Source: Bolinopsis microptera
Lineage: Eukaryota; Ctenophora; Tentaculata; Lobata; Bolinopsidae
Direction of reading: 5' to 3'
NCBI RefSeq assembly: GCF_026151205.1
Contig: NC_087073.1
Coordinates: 20,676,837 to 20,736,836, forward strand
DNA length: 60,000 nucleotides
The position numbers and the translations under genes are program-made. Below are positions 23,601-38,600 of the stretch, in pieces (position 1 is the stretch's first letter; every line of letters starts with the position of its first letter). The notes beneath the pieces were generated by a model that saw only the letters and a list, made by a program, of their open reading frames with translations, was not told where the DNA came from and ran no database searches.

Positions 23601-26600
23601 GAAAAGTTGAAGGCATATCAGCTGCCGCTTGACCAACTGATCTGAGGACAGAGTATGTCAGGTGCTACTTCTTGTAGTTGACAATATCACTATCTTTTTG
23701 TTCGCCATCATAAAATATCCAACCACCAAAGTTCAAATACCATTGCAAAGATATAAAAAGTTCCTTTTAAGCTGATTGTGTTATAGGTGCAAACAATCTT
23801 CTCTTTAAAAAGTTCTCTATAAGACCCGAATTGGATCGCTTAAACACATTTCAGATTTACAGCCACTAACCATTTAATTATTTCAGAAACCAAGATGCTA
23901 GAGACAGTAGCCCAATACTTATCATCCAACTGCTTCTCGTGGAGAGCCGACAAGATCAGGAAGCAACTTCCCAGAGGACCCGCCGAGAACACCTTCTACC
24001 ACAAGTACTATGTAGTCCGCAAGTTGGGGTCCGGAGGATACGGTACAGTGTTCCTGGTGGCACGCAGAGCCGACAACAAGAGGTTCGCTGCTAAGATAGT
24101 ACCACAAGCAAGATGCAGGAGAACAACCTGGTGCACTGCAAGACAGGTAACTTCAGGGCTGAATCTTAGAGAGTAATGTATTCTGGCCTATCATCTTATA
24201 ATCTATATTTACCGTGATATCGGTTTATAAGGAAGTAGCACCCCACTCTCCAACAATTACTGACCCCAAATATCTTCAGATGTGGGTACCGGACGAGGTA
24301 ACAATCTGGGAGGCCCTTCAACCCCACGACAACATAGTGCAACTAGTGGAGTCGTACCTGGAACGAGGACACTGGATCCTGGTTACGGAGTACCTGACGG
24401 GATACCTCGACCTCTTCGACTACAACATCGCAATCAAGAAGCTGCCTCTGACGGAAGTGCGAGCGATCCTAAGACAGGTGATCAGGACGTGTCAAAACCT
24501 TATTGAGCTGGGAGTGGATCACAGGGACATCAAGGACGAGAATCTGCTCTACAACCCAGAGACGCAACATGTCAAGCTTCTCGACTTTGGGTCCGCTTCA
24601 AGGATTACTCCTGAGCAAACTTACAATCACATTCAAGGTGGGCACATAACACGTAATTTAACAGTCCTTTTTTATCGCAAAGTGCTTTTAAAAGTTTAAT
24701 CGTGATTGGAGTCGTGAACGTAATTAGAACGAGACTGATAAGGGCCAGGGTTTTGAATTTCTAACGAAAATCTAATTCCCAGGTACAGACATCTACATTC
24801 CCTACGAGTTCTACTCAAGTAGCTGCTACACACCGGACGGAGGGACCGTTTGGTCAATAGGGTGTCTGGCTTACATTCTTCTGAACAGGAGACCCCCCTT
24901 CGTTAACAGGGAACATGTCAAAACACACGACACCATTAACTGGCTCAACCCAGACGATGGTGGACTGAAGGAGTTTGTGGAGAAGTGTTTGGTGAAAGAC
25001 CCTGAACAAAGGTGGAAGTTGGACGAGATCGCAGAGTTTGAGTGGTTACATGTGGACTGAGAGAGACAACTAATTTATCCGTGACTGTGAAGAGGATTAA
25101 ATAAGATATTGAAGATGTGTCAGCAGAAGAAATTATACCATTCAGGAGTAATGAAGTGCAACGTTGTTGTTTGTAAGACTGTGAATGTCCAACAAGTTGC
25201 TTTTTAAATTGTCGATTTAATCGAAGATTGAGAGATACTGAAAAGAAGTTAAAGTTAAAGACTTTATTTGAGGGAAATAATTTGTTGTGTTTTATCTCAT
25301 TTCGTGAAAGTGAGATACGATAATTAAACATGATATTATCATGGAAATGTATATTAATGGTGTTATTATCATTATTCGTAAAGGCTTCATAACGAGCAGT
25401 TTCATATCTAGGTCATCTTTTTTTGTGGCTTAAAACTGTGAATCTTAATGAAGTCAAATTGTATCAGACAACTTAAACAACATCAGAGAACTTCCTTAAT
25501 ATTTTAAATCATTGATATATGCAAAACATATATAATAATGCTGTTTCAAACTTAAATGGTGCAGTGAGATCACTTATAAATACTAATTATTGTAAATTAA
25601 ATGTTCCGTTATTTCTGGATCTCATATTTATTATTATTTTCGTTCTATCGAGATTCTGGATTCTGATAAAAATGCTTTATTTATGTGCTTTGACACATAA
25701 CCTACTGAATATACCTGTATTTTTGACTCTCCAAACATTAATAAATGTAAAATAATCTACGAATAGCAATTCAAATAATATATAGCGAGTTCAAGAATTC
25801 TTGACATTCATGGATTTTTTACATTCACGAATTTTTGCATAATTGATTACACCCACGTGCAAATCAATCAGAGCGGTAAAAAGACAACCAAAGGAGATAG
25901 GAAGCCATTAATAAACCCCTGCTAATACAAATTCCGACTTCAACAATTACAAAACTGCTTCTGGAATTCCCAAATTTTTATCCCGAGAAACAACTCAAAG
26001 AACTGAATAATTAGCGGCTTACCTCCAACGTCAGTAGTGATGCCCAGCGGGTCACTCTTCTTGCCTCTATTTCCCTTGGAGTAAGGCTGCACCTGGAAGG
26101 AGTATGCTGTGTAGGGTTGAAGACCCCCTATCTTAACCTGGTCCTCTGTAACTGTCGTAACCAGGGTGTTACTGGTCGCATTATACACGTTGTAGCCCTG
26201 AGAGTGAGTGAAGTTAGAGAGAACTAGGAGTGTAGGAAGTTATTGTACACATTTCAACAGACGGAGTTAGAAAAATGTGTGTTGCTTAAACAGGTCAGGG
26301 TAACGTCATGATATGATCACAGTATTCACAGGAAATAGTTCAGCTCCGGAAGGTCATAAAATCCTAATTCATAACACGACACGTAACAAACTGAGAGGTG
26401 TGTGTTAAAAGCTTGTGCTGTTTAACCGTCCAGTTGACGCAACAAAACAACCCCAAGATTCCAATGCAACTATTCAGTTTGTTTTCAGGAAACAGCCAAA
26501 TACTATCTAAAGACACAACGTCAGAAATTGACGCACCGAAACTCAGACTGACGTCAGGCAAGCCTTTACTGTGTTTGTTATTGTGATAAGTGGGAATGCT

Positions 26601-29600
26601 GTGGAGACGAAGCCGTGCGTTGACTGGGATGGCACGTAGCTGGCCACCTTGGGCTTCCCTGACGGTGGCCATTTGGCATTTTAGGCTGATAGCCATATTT
26701 TGGGTGGCCCTTTAATTTTTATTACCATAGACTCAGACACTCATGTGTTTATTGTGCTGAACTTATAAATAGATAATGTTTATAATATAAATATTGTGTA
26801 TCCTTACATCGACTGGAATGGCAGGTCTGTCCCACACGATAACAACAGATGTGCTATTAACAGAGTAGCCTCGGACCTCCTTTAGTTCCTCCATATCCCG
26901 CCCCTCCACTTGGAAGTTAACCGGCTCCGAGTAGGACTCAACTTTGTTGGGATATTGTGTCAAGACCTGAGAGAGAGAGGGGTGGGGTGTTATTGCACAC
27001 CATCTGAGTAGTCGAGGTGTGAGTCTGGGTGTGATCGGAGTGTGACCAAGGTGTGAGCAGGTGTGAGCAGGGCGCGAGCCGTGAACATAAATTCATATCA
27101 TAGATGGCATTTTTGAAGTGTTGATTGTTAACGGCCTTTTTCTTGTTATCAAGCCCGACAGAGGCTACGGTGAGCTTATTATAGCAGCCTAACCCATGTT
27201 TTATCATCATTACACGGACGAGGGAGATACTATGGTATTGAACTGAAAGAGATAAGAAATTAGGAAATTTTGAAATTACCCTGACGGTGTAGGGAGCTCC
27301 TGGCACAAGACTTTTTAGAGAAACTGTGGTAACTGAAGGGTCACCAGTTGCACTGATCTTCATCTCATTAAACCTATCACTCATCCAATACTGCACTACA
27401 AAGTTCTTAACAGTTCCCCCGGGGGAGGTCCAGGTAATAGTTGCTTTGTTTCCGGAGGGAATGGCGCTCACTTGGGTCGCTGGATTCAGGCTATCTGAGT
27501 AGGGGAATGATTTTAGAAAATATCACGACGTACTGTATGTGATTTATTAATGAAACATTTTGTTGTACACGGTTTTTTTGAAGGGTCAGGGGCTGAAAAG
27601 AGAGGATGTAGAATGTAGATAAGAAAAATAGGATCAAATTGAATAATTGGGGACATAAAAACTGTATATTTTATGTCTTCGATTACAATTATCCTTATCT
27701 AAATCACAGAATAAGGATGGTTGATTAACTGCAGTTTTTTTGTTGTTGCAGAAACGCAGTATATTCTAGAGTACGCAAATTTCCAGCTATCCCGATCGAC
27801 TAATAATCGGCTTGGTGAATATTGCAGGAAGTCGTCAGTGGGACTCAGAGGCTAAGATAAAACCTTGCCTACGTCTAATAATTTACCCAAATATTTCAAG
27901 ATTAGAATTCATCACCAAATGCACTTCATTCCATTCCTTATATGGACATTTATTTCCTAAATATCTGTGCGAGGATTTGAGGTGTACAGATCGAGTCCGA
28001 TAATCACTGATCAGTAGGTTTCTCTTATTTGCAAGTATTGATAGTAGGAGGAGGCGTGTACACGAATGTATTAACATCTGTGTTTCATGATATATGATAT
28101 AATAGGCTTTACACGCTTCGCGCTATTTCTCTTACCTACCCACAATAGTTCTGACAATAATAAATTAACGAAACTTTCAATTAGATATAGAAAAAATGTC
28201 ACACCACAGAGTTTGAGGGAAAGGAAGAGGCCCGGTATATCGAGGTACCCGGTATAGAGAGGTACCCGGTATAGAGAGGTTTTACTGTATAGATAAAATG
28301 TCACATATTACAGAAGGGTGGAACTTACTGAGAGGCAAGGTAGTGGCAGACTGGACTCTACTCTCCTCGCTGGAAGCTCCGCCAGCACTGGTAGTAACCA
28401 CTAGAAACTGGTATTGAGCCCCATCCTCCAGACCGTTTACTTGGTAGTTGGTCTGGGTTACGTTGTAACCTCCAACTGATACCCTGTGCCACTGGTCATC
28501 ATTGACCCTGAGATAAGAGTGGTTAATATTTGATGTCATTAAAAATGTGATTAATCAGGAGTGTGAGTACTTCAGTACTTTGTATGTGTGTGAGTATATG
28601 TGACTCACCCTCTGTATTTGAGTGTGTAAGCGGAGACGAGGCCAGGTCGGAGTACTGGCGGGTCCCACAACACTTGTATACTGGAATGACTGACTGGTAT
28701 CGCTTGTATATTGCTCACCGTCAAATCTGATGAAAGCACAAATATTAGATCAGACTTCCAGGTGATTATCAAAATGTTTCTCGGATATGTTTAACTAAAC
28801 GTTGAATTTTCCAGGGACATTGCAAAACTTCAGATCACAGACGAGAAAAATATTCTTCACGGAACGAATATCGGGCGATACAAAAATGATACGAACCGTT
28901 AACCACGAAATTGACAGTAAAGTTTTTGGAGCTGATAGAATTGGAAACGGTTACAGTAACGCTCTGCCGGCCCGGATCATTGAAGGTTGTGAGGAGGATG
29001 GGAAGGTAAGAGTCTGTCCCGGTACTCCAGTGGTAGTTCAGTCTGCTTATCTGAAAGGGACCCACTTATTTAGAGGGGGAGCCAAGTAGATATTTGTAGA
29101 TTAATGTAGAATGGATAATCCACGAAAAAAGTGGATGACATTCTACAAATTTAAACATTTATCTCCAAAAATTCAGTAGAATTTCTGGGCACATATTTGA
29201 GATTACATTTTTTGTAGATAAATGTAGATATTTGTAGATTATTGTCAATGGATAATTCACGAAAATTCTACAAATTCTACAAATTTATACATTTATCTCC
29301 AAAAATTCAGTAGAATTTCTGGGCACATATTTGAGATATACATTTTTTGTAGATAAATTTAGATATTCGTAGATTATTGTCAATGGATAATTCACGAAAA
29401 AAGTGGATGACATTATCCAAATATCTACAAAAATATACTTGGCTCCCCCCCTATTTAGCTCTAAATATTATAGAAAAAAAAACCGTTAAAATTGAGCGGC
29501 TTAACCTACGTGGTTTATAGAATCACCCATGATTTTAGAAGACTTTTTCGCGTAGTTGTTGCCGTAGTAATTATTAATTCCAGAGGGATTCTAATTTCTG

Positions 29601-32600
29601 TCGTTTTTGAAGGCCGAGAATATCTAATTAGTTGATTCATTCTTAATGAATGCACAATTTACATTGTGCAATGCAAGTATATTCGCCGTTTTTAAAAATT
29701 TTATTGTGCTACTGAAATACATAATAACTAATAAGTCGTGTTGTCACATATATTAATAAACCAACATTGGGATCATGTAGGAAAACTACTGATTTCCTAG
29801 TTTGACGCTTCTAGAATAGTAGGAAGATGGTTTGGTGGCCAGACCATCTATTAGTAAACGGTTAAAAATAATGAATAAACAAAAATATTGTTTTATGGAC
29901 ACTCTGGCTCTACAACAATATCTTTTTAATCATTGTGTTTTTAACCGTTTAATTCAGCAGGGAAATTTGAAATATTGCTCTGCAATAGGGCGACTTTTTC
30001 AAATTAAAAGAATTCCAGGACCTTGAAGTTTTTAATTCTTTATTATAATGCCAAGAATCACGGAATTTGAGTTGAGTATCCGGCCAGGTAAATCCGTGAT
30101 TGTGATAAAACCTAAGAGCGTGCAATATGAAACAACAAAAAGTCTAAATTTTGCCAAATTCTATGTTTCCTACAAGCATTTCCGGATTCTTCTGCCTTTC
30201 AAAAGGAAGCTCAAATAAGTATAGTATGGAAGCAACATGTAAATAGAGACTTACGTCAATTCCCTTGGAGTCATCGTCAGTAGTTACAATAAATATCATG
30301 CCCTCCCCAATGGCAGGATCCACCGGTTCGTACTGCAATTGCAGACTAGTAATAGGATCGTCCACTTGAATAGTTTCCATGGCTACTACAGGTCCAGCGC
30401 CATTGTTAGCTGTTAATGTTATTACAAACACACCGGACCTAGAAAAAAGGGGCAGGTTAATAACTTATGTGAGAAACAAGCATATCTTCCAAGAAGGGGT
30501 TACAGGGGGTCACATATCAATTTTATATAAAATGTGAGCGGTCACCCACTTTGATGTGTTGTGTGAGATGGATGTGGAATGTGAGGTGTTTCACTCACTT
30601 TCATGTGAATGAGATCAATCTTATTGTACAGAAAATAATAAACTTTGAAAAGATATTTCACCGAATCTCGTGCTGTAAAACTCTTATCTTAAACCCTAAC
30701 CCTACCGGGGCACGAGGCTTTGGAGCAAAACGTACTAGGGCTAGAAGAAGGTTACCGCCGCTGGGAAAGAATTAGACTTACTTTAGGAAAGTGTTGGTGA
30801 ATGTCTGCCCGCTTGTTCCAATGCCGGAGAAAGAAGTGTTATCGCTTATGTACCAGAGGAAGTAAACGTCCTCCATAAAGTCGTCCGAAACAGCGGTGAA
30901 TGTAACTGCAGTTCCTTTCTTTACAGCTTTAGCCGGGGAGACGGCTATGATAACTGTCAAATCTGGAAAATTCATCAGATTAATGGATGGCTTGGGACAT
31001 AACTAATAATTCTTATTAACATAATCATATCATCAACATGAAACTACACGAAAACAAGTTTGATCGTGTTCCTATAGAACACCGGCCTCTAAATCACTTT
31101 CAGAGGAGCTGCCATTTATGAGTGACATCACAAACTGCACCTCTCCAAATGGATCAGTCATAGAAAGAAGCCCACTAGTGTGTGACCTAGGAGTCAACAT
31201 GTCTGATGATTACTCTTGGACACCACATATCAATATCATGGTTGACAAGGCACGTCAGATGGCATCTTGGAGCATTCAAAGACAGGACAACACCTGTTAT
31301 GCTCCAGCTCTACAAATCCCTGATAAGGTCCAGAGTGGAGTACTGCTTTCCGCTTTGGAATCTGAACAAGATCTATGATATCCAGTCTATCGAGAGCATA
31401 CAACGCCAGTTCACTAGACGGATTATAGGGCTCAAAGACACCGACTATTGGAATATACTGAAGGAACTGAAACTTACATCCCTGAAAAAGACGCAGAGAA
31501 CGCTCCACCATCATACATCTGTAGAAAGTTCTTCAGGGTATGTCCAAATGACCTAGATGTACAGTTCAGAGAGAATGCCACACTGGGAGTTAAAGTTATA
31601 CTCCCTTCTCTCACAAAAAAAAGCATTAGCCACTGCACGCTCCACCTACGACCACTCATTTGTAGTGAGAGCTGGAAGACTCTGGAATGTTCACCCCAAA
31701 ATTGTCAATACTCAAGACTTTGGTAAGCTTCAAGACATCTCTTGGAAACTTCCTAGACACCCTTCCAGACAAGCCCCCTACTCCTGGATACAGTGCAGAA
31801 AACTCTAACTCGATAATAGACTGGTGCAGTCAAGGAGATGTCCCGCAGATTGCGTGATGGCCGTGAAGATGCCCACTTCTAAACCTCTCAATAGGTTCAA
31901 TACGTAGGATATGATGAATTCTTCAGCCCTCATGATTGATGACGCGTGTGAGACCGATGCCAAGGACCATGCACAACACTGTTTACTTGTTTGTGTAGTC
32001 GGAACTTGATTAATGAAAATGAATTCTACAAATGCGCGTTTTATTGCTGCGTGATGATTACACCAGTGCAGCGCGCTACGTTAGCACAACATTTTAGTTG
32101 TGACGGATCTTTTGTCCCTCAATGAATTGTAACTGTTCAGTTTCGTCGCTTAAATATGCTTAAATACCCATTTAGTACGATTCACCGATCATTATCGAGG
32201 GTGGCACCATAATTTCGTAGAATCCGACCACTTAATTATCCGTAAAGAAAGGAACTCACTAGAGTCAGGACACTTTGTCTTCTTGTAAGAGAATATCGCC
32301 TCCTCCCCACCAGTACACATATCTCCCTCAATCTTAATGTACCCCATACTTCTATTGTAGAAGGTACCAGGGTCACAATCACCCGGTATGAACCAATCCT
32401 CCTGGACGCCATCCATCATGACACATGGGTCACCTGCGTTCTCTCTGTAGTACAGGAAATCGCTGAAGTAGTTGTGTAAATTGAGGGGTAAATGATTTCG
32501 AAAGTTACAGCTTTTGGAATCAATGACCGGTATTTTGCGAACAACACCTGTTCTATAGCAACTACCAAGCTTTATTGTTTGTCATATTTATATTGGCATA

Positions 32601-35600
32601 GCCAGCTGTTCACTCAACAAACAAATACTCCACAATGTTAAATAGATCTAGAACAACTTGAAAGTGCTGTAAGTGTCGCATGATCTCTCTAGATAATGTA
32701 AGGAATCTAAAGCACACCTGTTCATCAAATCCATATAATATATTTATATTCTCGCATCTCTTACCACTCGAAATCGCTAGCTTGACAGGGACAAGGTTTA
32801 TCCTCAGTAAACCTCACGTAATCCGAGCCAATGTAACAGTGAGAGGTAGGTTTCTTCCTCTCATACTTGGTATCTTTACCCAAAACACATTCCGTACTTT
32901 TCAGTTCGTCCCGAATTGACCAAGTGGTAAAGTCTTCACTCATACATTTGGGACCTGGGGTAGGTTTAGGGGTTGAGGGCAAAGATAAAGTAATTGTGGA
33001 AATTCTGGAAAGTTTTCACTTAAATTTCAAGCATGGATTTGAATTTAATCAACAAAATTCGGTTAAAGACTCCAGCTGGGTTATATGTGGCGTGATGACC
33101 GTGAAGACCGTGAAGACTCTTACTTCTGAACTGTTAAATAAGCTAAAGAGATAGTTCGCGGAGTACGAGGAAAGTGCAAAGCCGATCAATAACACCTTGT
33201 GGAGTATCTAAATAAGGTATAAGTGACAAGTGTTACCATCAACGTTACATATCATTAATTTTACTAGAATGGTCTACAGAGGTCAAGAAGTTACGCAAAG
33301 GACATACTTTAAGATTATTATATAAATCTGGGTATAACGATTTGTTCTAAGCAATTATTTAGTACTACGATCTGACAAGGTGTTAATACTGTAGATCTTA
33401 AAAATTGGTTTGATAAAGTTTTACATTGTAGTAATCTGAATATTGCATATCATAATTCATAATAGCTTGTGCAGCTGTCATACAACTTTTCTGTAAAGTC
33501 TGTCAAACTCTGGAACACTTAACTCTCCAAAAAGAAGTGAATATCAGACCTCGATAGCCCCACCCGGTTTAGCCCCATGGGATACAGAACAAGAAATGGC
33601 AATACTACTATAGACTGGCCCAACCAAGGAAGTGGTCCCCTCTCCCAATATGGCGTGATGAATGTGAAGATACACGCTTCTAAAGTGTTCAATAGGTTCA
33701 ATATGACGAGGATAGATTTTATTCTGGTCCTAGCATGAGATAAAATGAATAAATATGTAAATAAATAAAATAAATAAAATGCTAAAGTTATAAATATGTA
33801 ATGCTGATGTTTGATTCGAAAAACATCAAAAATGTCAAACAAAAGCATCTTGATTACTACTAAACCTTCTACTACTGAGAGAGTTTGTATTACACGAAAC
33901 TTTCCCTGGTCACATACTGGGGGGGGGGGGCGGACTTCCAATAGGAGAAGCAGTTATAATTTTGTCATTCAGGCTGGCATAAAAACGGAGCCGATTTAAA
34001 TTTTCAGGTGACAGTAGGTGAGTTACTGTCACGTCTGACGACAAGAAAAACCCCAACTGAGGGCTGCGATTTAGAGCGGTGATATAAAGCGGAACACTAC
34101 ATCTCTCTACATAACTGAGACAATCCACTTTGGCATGCAGCCAATTAGTCAAATGTGCTATTTATTGAGTATTATAAAGTGGTACTCAACCGTTGAGAAG
34201 CACATTACGACATCAAGATCAGCTCCTTGTTATAGAGAATATACATATAAAGGGCGCGTGTTATGTCTATTGTACATACAATTTTGAGTTTTGAATCTAC
34301 TAAATATTTATAAGATACACACTGCACATGATATAATATACGCTCATAACCATTATTACAGATAGCAGTATTAATGGAAAGCGCGGAACACTGTACCAGG
34401 TGTTGTTTTAAACAACTGTTTAGAAGATAAGGGCCGGTCATTTGATCAACCATTTACCACTTAGAACGAAAAAAACAGAATCCAATTTCCATTACAAGTT
34501 ACAACCCAAATAAGTCTAATTCAGATATAAACGGTCCCTCAAAAGTGGAAACTTGTACAAGAAAGGTAGAAGCTGTAATGTAATTTGTGTTTGATTCCCT
34601 TGGGAGGTACAATCTGCCTGGGCCCCTGTTACGAGTTATTAATATTATAATATGACAGCTGGACGTGACCACCTCTCTTTTAATACGCCCCCCCTCCTTT
34701 AATAAGTTACTGATAACCATCTGTAGAGCGTCATTAATTCATTCACCAAACATTGCTAGATAACTATGCTCTATTGTTGAGGTTATTTAAACGTCTGGCA
34801 GAGCGCCAAGTCATTGCAACACGTAATACTCTATCCGTCTATAATAACTCCATTACAGGACATGCTGCTCCGTCTAGCCTCTCTGTAATCCGTATATAAA
34901 GCTCTAATGTGCTAAAGTATGTATAAGATAATGGGATGTTAAGTGGATAATGACACAACGTTTGGGTTGAGCTGCCGTACTACAGATGTGATCTGTGTAG
35001 GAACATGAGATGCGTGTGTCATCATGTGTGTTGCTGATCAATGGCATCATTCATCGTTTTATGTAACATGAGTGTAACATTATGTATTATACACGTGCAA
35101 TGTGCATTACGCTGATAACAAGGAAATCAGTTTGACTCGGTTCCAACTTCCATATAAATTATAATTGGTATTGTTGACAAATGTTGATATTAAATAGACT
35201 AGATCTATATTAATGTTATATGTAATCTAGATATGAGGGTGGGTGCCGTGTGCGGTGCCGAGCTGAATCAGGCTAAAGCCTTACTACCACAGTACTATTA
35301 TTAATTATAAAATATTATTAATTATATCGACAAACGAAGTTATTATTACACATTTCATCATTTGGGACTGTTACATTGCCGGACTTAGCGAGAATACCGG
35401 ATATATGGAAGTTAAGAATCTTAGCACGGGTCTATAACACGGGTGTATGAGTATAATTGAGTATGAGTATGAGATCATCCTTAAATTAAAAGTAAACTAC
35501 TGCACCTGGAACATGGATACATATGTATTGTACATACATATTAGTAACAGTATTATGGTATATGTACTACAGACTGCAAATGATTAATATGGACTGATAA

Positions 35601-38600
35601 TAACTAAAGTTACACTTGCACTACACTTGCACTACACTTGCACTACACTTGCACTACACTTGCACTACACTTGCACTACACGTGCACTACACGTGCACTA
35701 CACTTGCACTACACTTGCACTACACTTGCACTACACTTGCACAACACTTGCACTACACTTGCACTACACGTGCACTACACCTACACTACACTTGCACTAC
35801 ACTTGCACTACACTTGCACTACACTTGCACTACACTTGCACTACACTTGCACTACACTTGCACTAGACTTGCACTACACGTGCACTACACGTGCACTACA
35901 CTGTATACGTGTGCAGTACACTAAACTATTCCACCAATAAGGCTCACCACTGTATACATTACTCAAAGCTAGCACTATCATCATATTGTACAGTGTAGTC
36001 GCAATGTACACAATGCCATTGTAGTTATATAATACTGCAGCTACGTATCATTAAACCATATTGAGCTTTTGAAACAGAAAACTTGACTCAGCATATAACA
36101 ACCAGTTACCAGTGAATATTCAGGGAGATGTTCAATACTTAGCTTTCTAAGTATTTCTAAAGTTCTAACATTGCACAATTGATTTTCTTGTACTACTACT
36201 GGCAGCATTCATTATCCTAGTTGTAAAATTAATTACCAAGAAAATCTAATATTTCGCAGAAAAATAGCACGTAATTCTCAAGAACTTCACTTACCTAGGA
36301 AATCCTTAAAGTCTATAGTGAATATGATCCATTCCATTCCCCCAGGCCCTATAGCGTAAATGTTGATCACCGAGGTGATCTCCCCTGGTTCCGTGATCAG
36401 GCCATATATGGTAACAAGTTGTTGGGAGATGGTCTTGTTGGACCACGTGACTCCTTCGTTGTGAGAGTACCTGGAGGGGAAGGCGTGATAATTAGTGACA
36501 CGTGATTAGTGACACGTGATTAGTGACACGTGATTAGTGACACATGATTAGTAATTAGTGACACTTATTATATAAGGGTTAGTGCAAGTAAGCTGTAGTG
36601 TTTTAGTTAACATATTCAAAATGTAGTAATATATAACCTAATATTATATCTTGAAATGTAATTATATGATTTGATTTTACACTGAGTTGACGTGTAAGCA
36701 TGGTAGTCACAAGAAGCAGGGTAGTATCGGGGGAACAACGTAATCTAACATTATATTGAGAGGGCCATGGAGATCAATTCGATTATACTTTCACTAAGAA
36801 GTCGATAGGATATCTTATTGAATCAGGCCCAACGGCCAACAAGGTGTTTACTGTATAGATGTAACGAGATTCCAGCAGTAAACCTATTTCATGATCGATG
36901 AATTAGTTTTTATTGAGTTACCACGCACGGTGGAAAATTTTTAGATTCTATTCGTGCATAAAATTATAATCGACGATAAATTGATAAACGTTTGTTGTTG
37001 TGTTACCGATTATCAAGCGATAAAACGATGTCGATAATCGCAAATATAACAGTCAAATATTGAGTTAAATTACATTAAATTGCATTATAGTTATTACATT
37101 AGGGACATTATACTGAAACTTTGGAATACCAATTTGTAAGATGTTGGATGATACATTTTACATTCTTGTAACTGTATACGGCGGATGATAATTTATAATA
37201 CACAAAAGTAACTACTAAACTACAACTTTCAACTTTCTCGGTAAAATGTACACACATAAAATAACCAACTAAAATTCTACACTCATGTACAATGTACACA
37301 TGTACATTGTACTCATGTATAGTACATTGTACTCATGTACAATTGTATATGTACATGTACATTGTACTCATGTATAATCCCACTTGCTGACTCAGTACTC
37401 ACGTGAGCGACATGGTGGGTTCCCCCTTCCTAGCTGCCACTATCACTCCACCGTGGTCGAGGATCTGGAAGTGGTACTGTCCGTCCAGTACCTGGTCCCA
37501 CTCAACTCCACCATCATTTGACATGAACACATCGTTATAGGTAGAGTGAGACGATCCCAAATTACCTGGATATTATCGGGGTCATGTGATGGTAATCATC
37601 TGCTAACATGACTACAGTTTAGAAGGAAGTTGAGTTATAGCTGGGATAAGTTAAATTCTCTATCACACAATATTACACATTCAATAGGTCTAAAATATGT
37701 GTCACACAGATAAGATCTTCTGAATGGTTACTAGATAGTTACTGAATAGTAACTGAGTGGTTACTGGTTGAGAATGGTTACTGAATAGTTGCTGAATAGT
37801 AACAGACCTGAAGCTATGATGATACCCGGAGCATTAGCTCGGGACATGAGAGGAGTGTGCTTAGCGTTGGGATAGTTCACACCAAACATCAGGGAGATAT
37901 GTAGAGCACAGTCAGGCTGTGAGGGGGATAATACGTGGGTTAGTTTACACCTGATCAGATCTAGATATAATGTTCAAGGTCATGTCATGATTTCTCACTG
38001 TTAATCACATCTCACAGTGAGGGATAAAACTGCTGAAATCGAATGCAAAAGCGGTATATTTATGTTAAAAGCAGTCCCAGTGTAATGTCGCTAAAAGCAG
38101 GGGGGGGGGGAGGAGCAGTCCCAGTGTAATGTCGCTAAAAGCAGGGGGCACTAACCAAGAAACACTCAGTAGGATAGCCATTCTGATCATATTTAGGGGG
38201 TTGAACATACTGCCAGGTGCCACCCTTATTATACGTCATTACTGTGTGTATCCGCCTGTGGCCCACAGTGCCAATATCCAGCTGCGAGGCTAAGAATACT
38301 CCTGGTAGCCCTTCTACTGCTTGGAAATCAGCAAACGGCTCAATTCCACTGAAAATACACAATTATTTAAAGACAGTTGATTTTATGAGGTTTCAGGGGA
38401 CCACTGGATTCTAACTTCTGGTGGAATGTGAATGGTATGTTCATTGTTCACGGAGTGCCAAGTGTAAGCAAGGAATGTGATTGCTTGTTTCTTTTGTATT
38501 GTTACATCTGTTTCTTTTTGAACTCATTACAATTGTTTTTCTCTGAAGAGTAAACTTCAGTGATGTTAACAACATGTACAAATATGTAATAATAATATTA

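Larger units (their letters stand above)
32955..36294. other. receptor intron 12
   Basis: This 3.3-kb intron holds the LINE fragment (33490-33790), an 11-G run at about 33911, and the 11-bp minisatellite. The rest is AT-rich with no recognisable exon, structural RNA or ORF. The YWTD and LDLR-A exons that follow the 10CC module in SORLA are absent both here and in intron 14. Confidence 0.6.

Noticed and set aside
30963-32259. YWTD propeller or LDLR-A exons expected if the receptor were a standard SORLA
   Set aside because: No YWTD or Cys-rich SDE motif is readable in either frame set; the intron holds only a LINE relic.
35616-35940. Three overlapping His/Tyr/Thr/Cys periodic ORFs
   Set aside because: Produced by the 11-bp minisatellite read in three frames.
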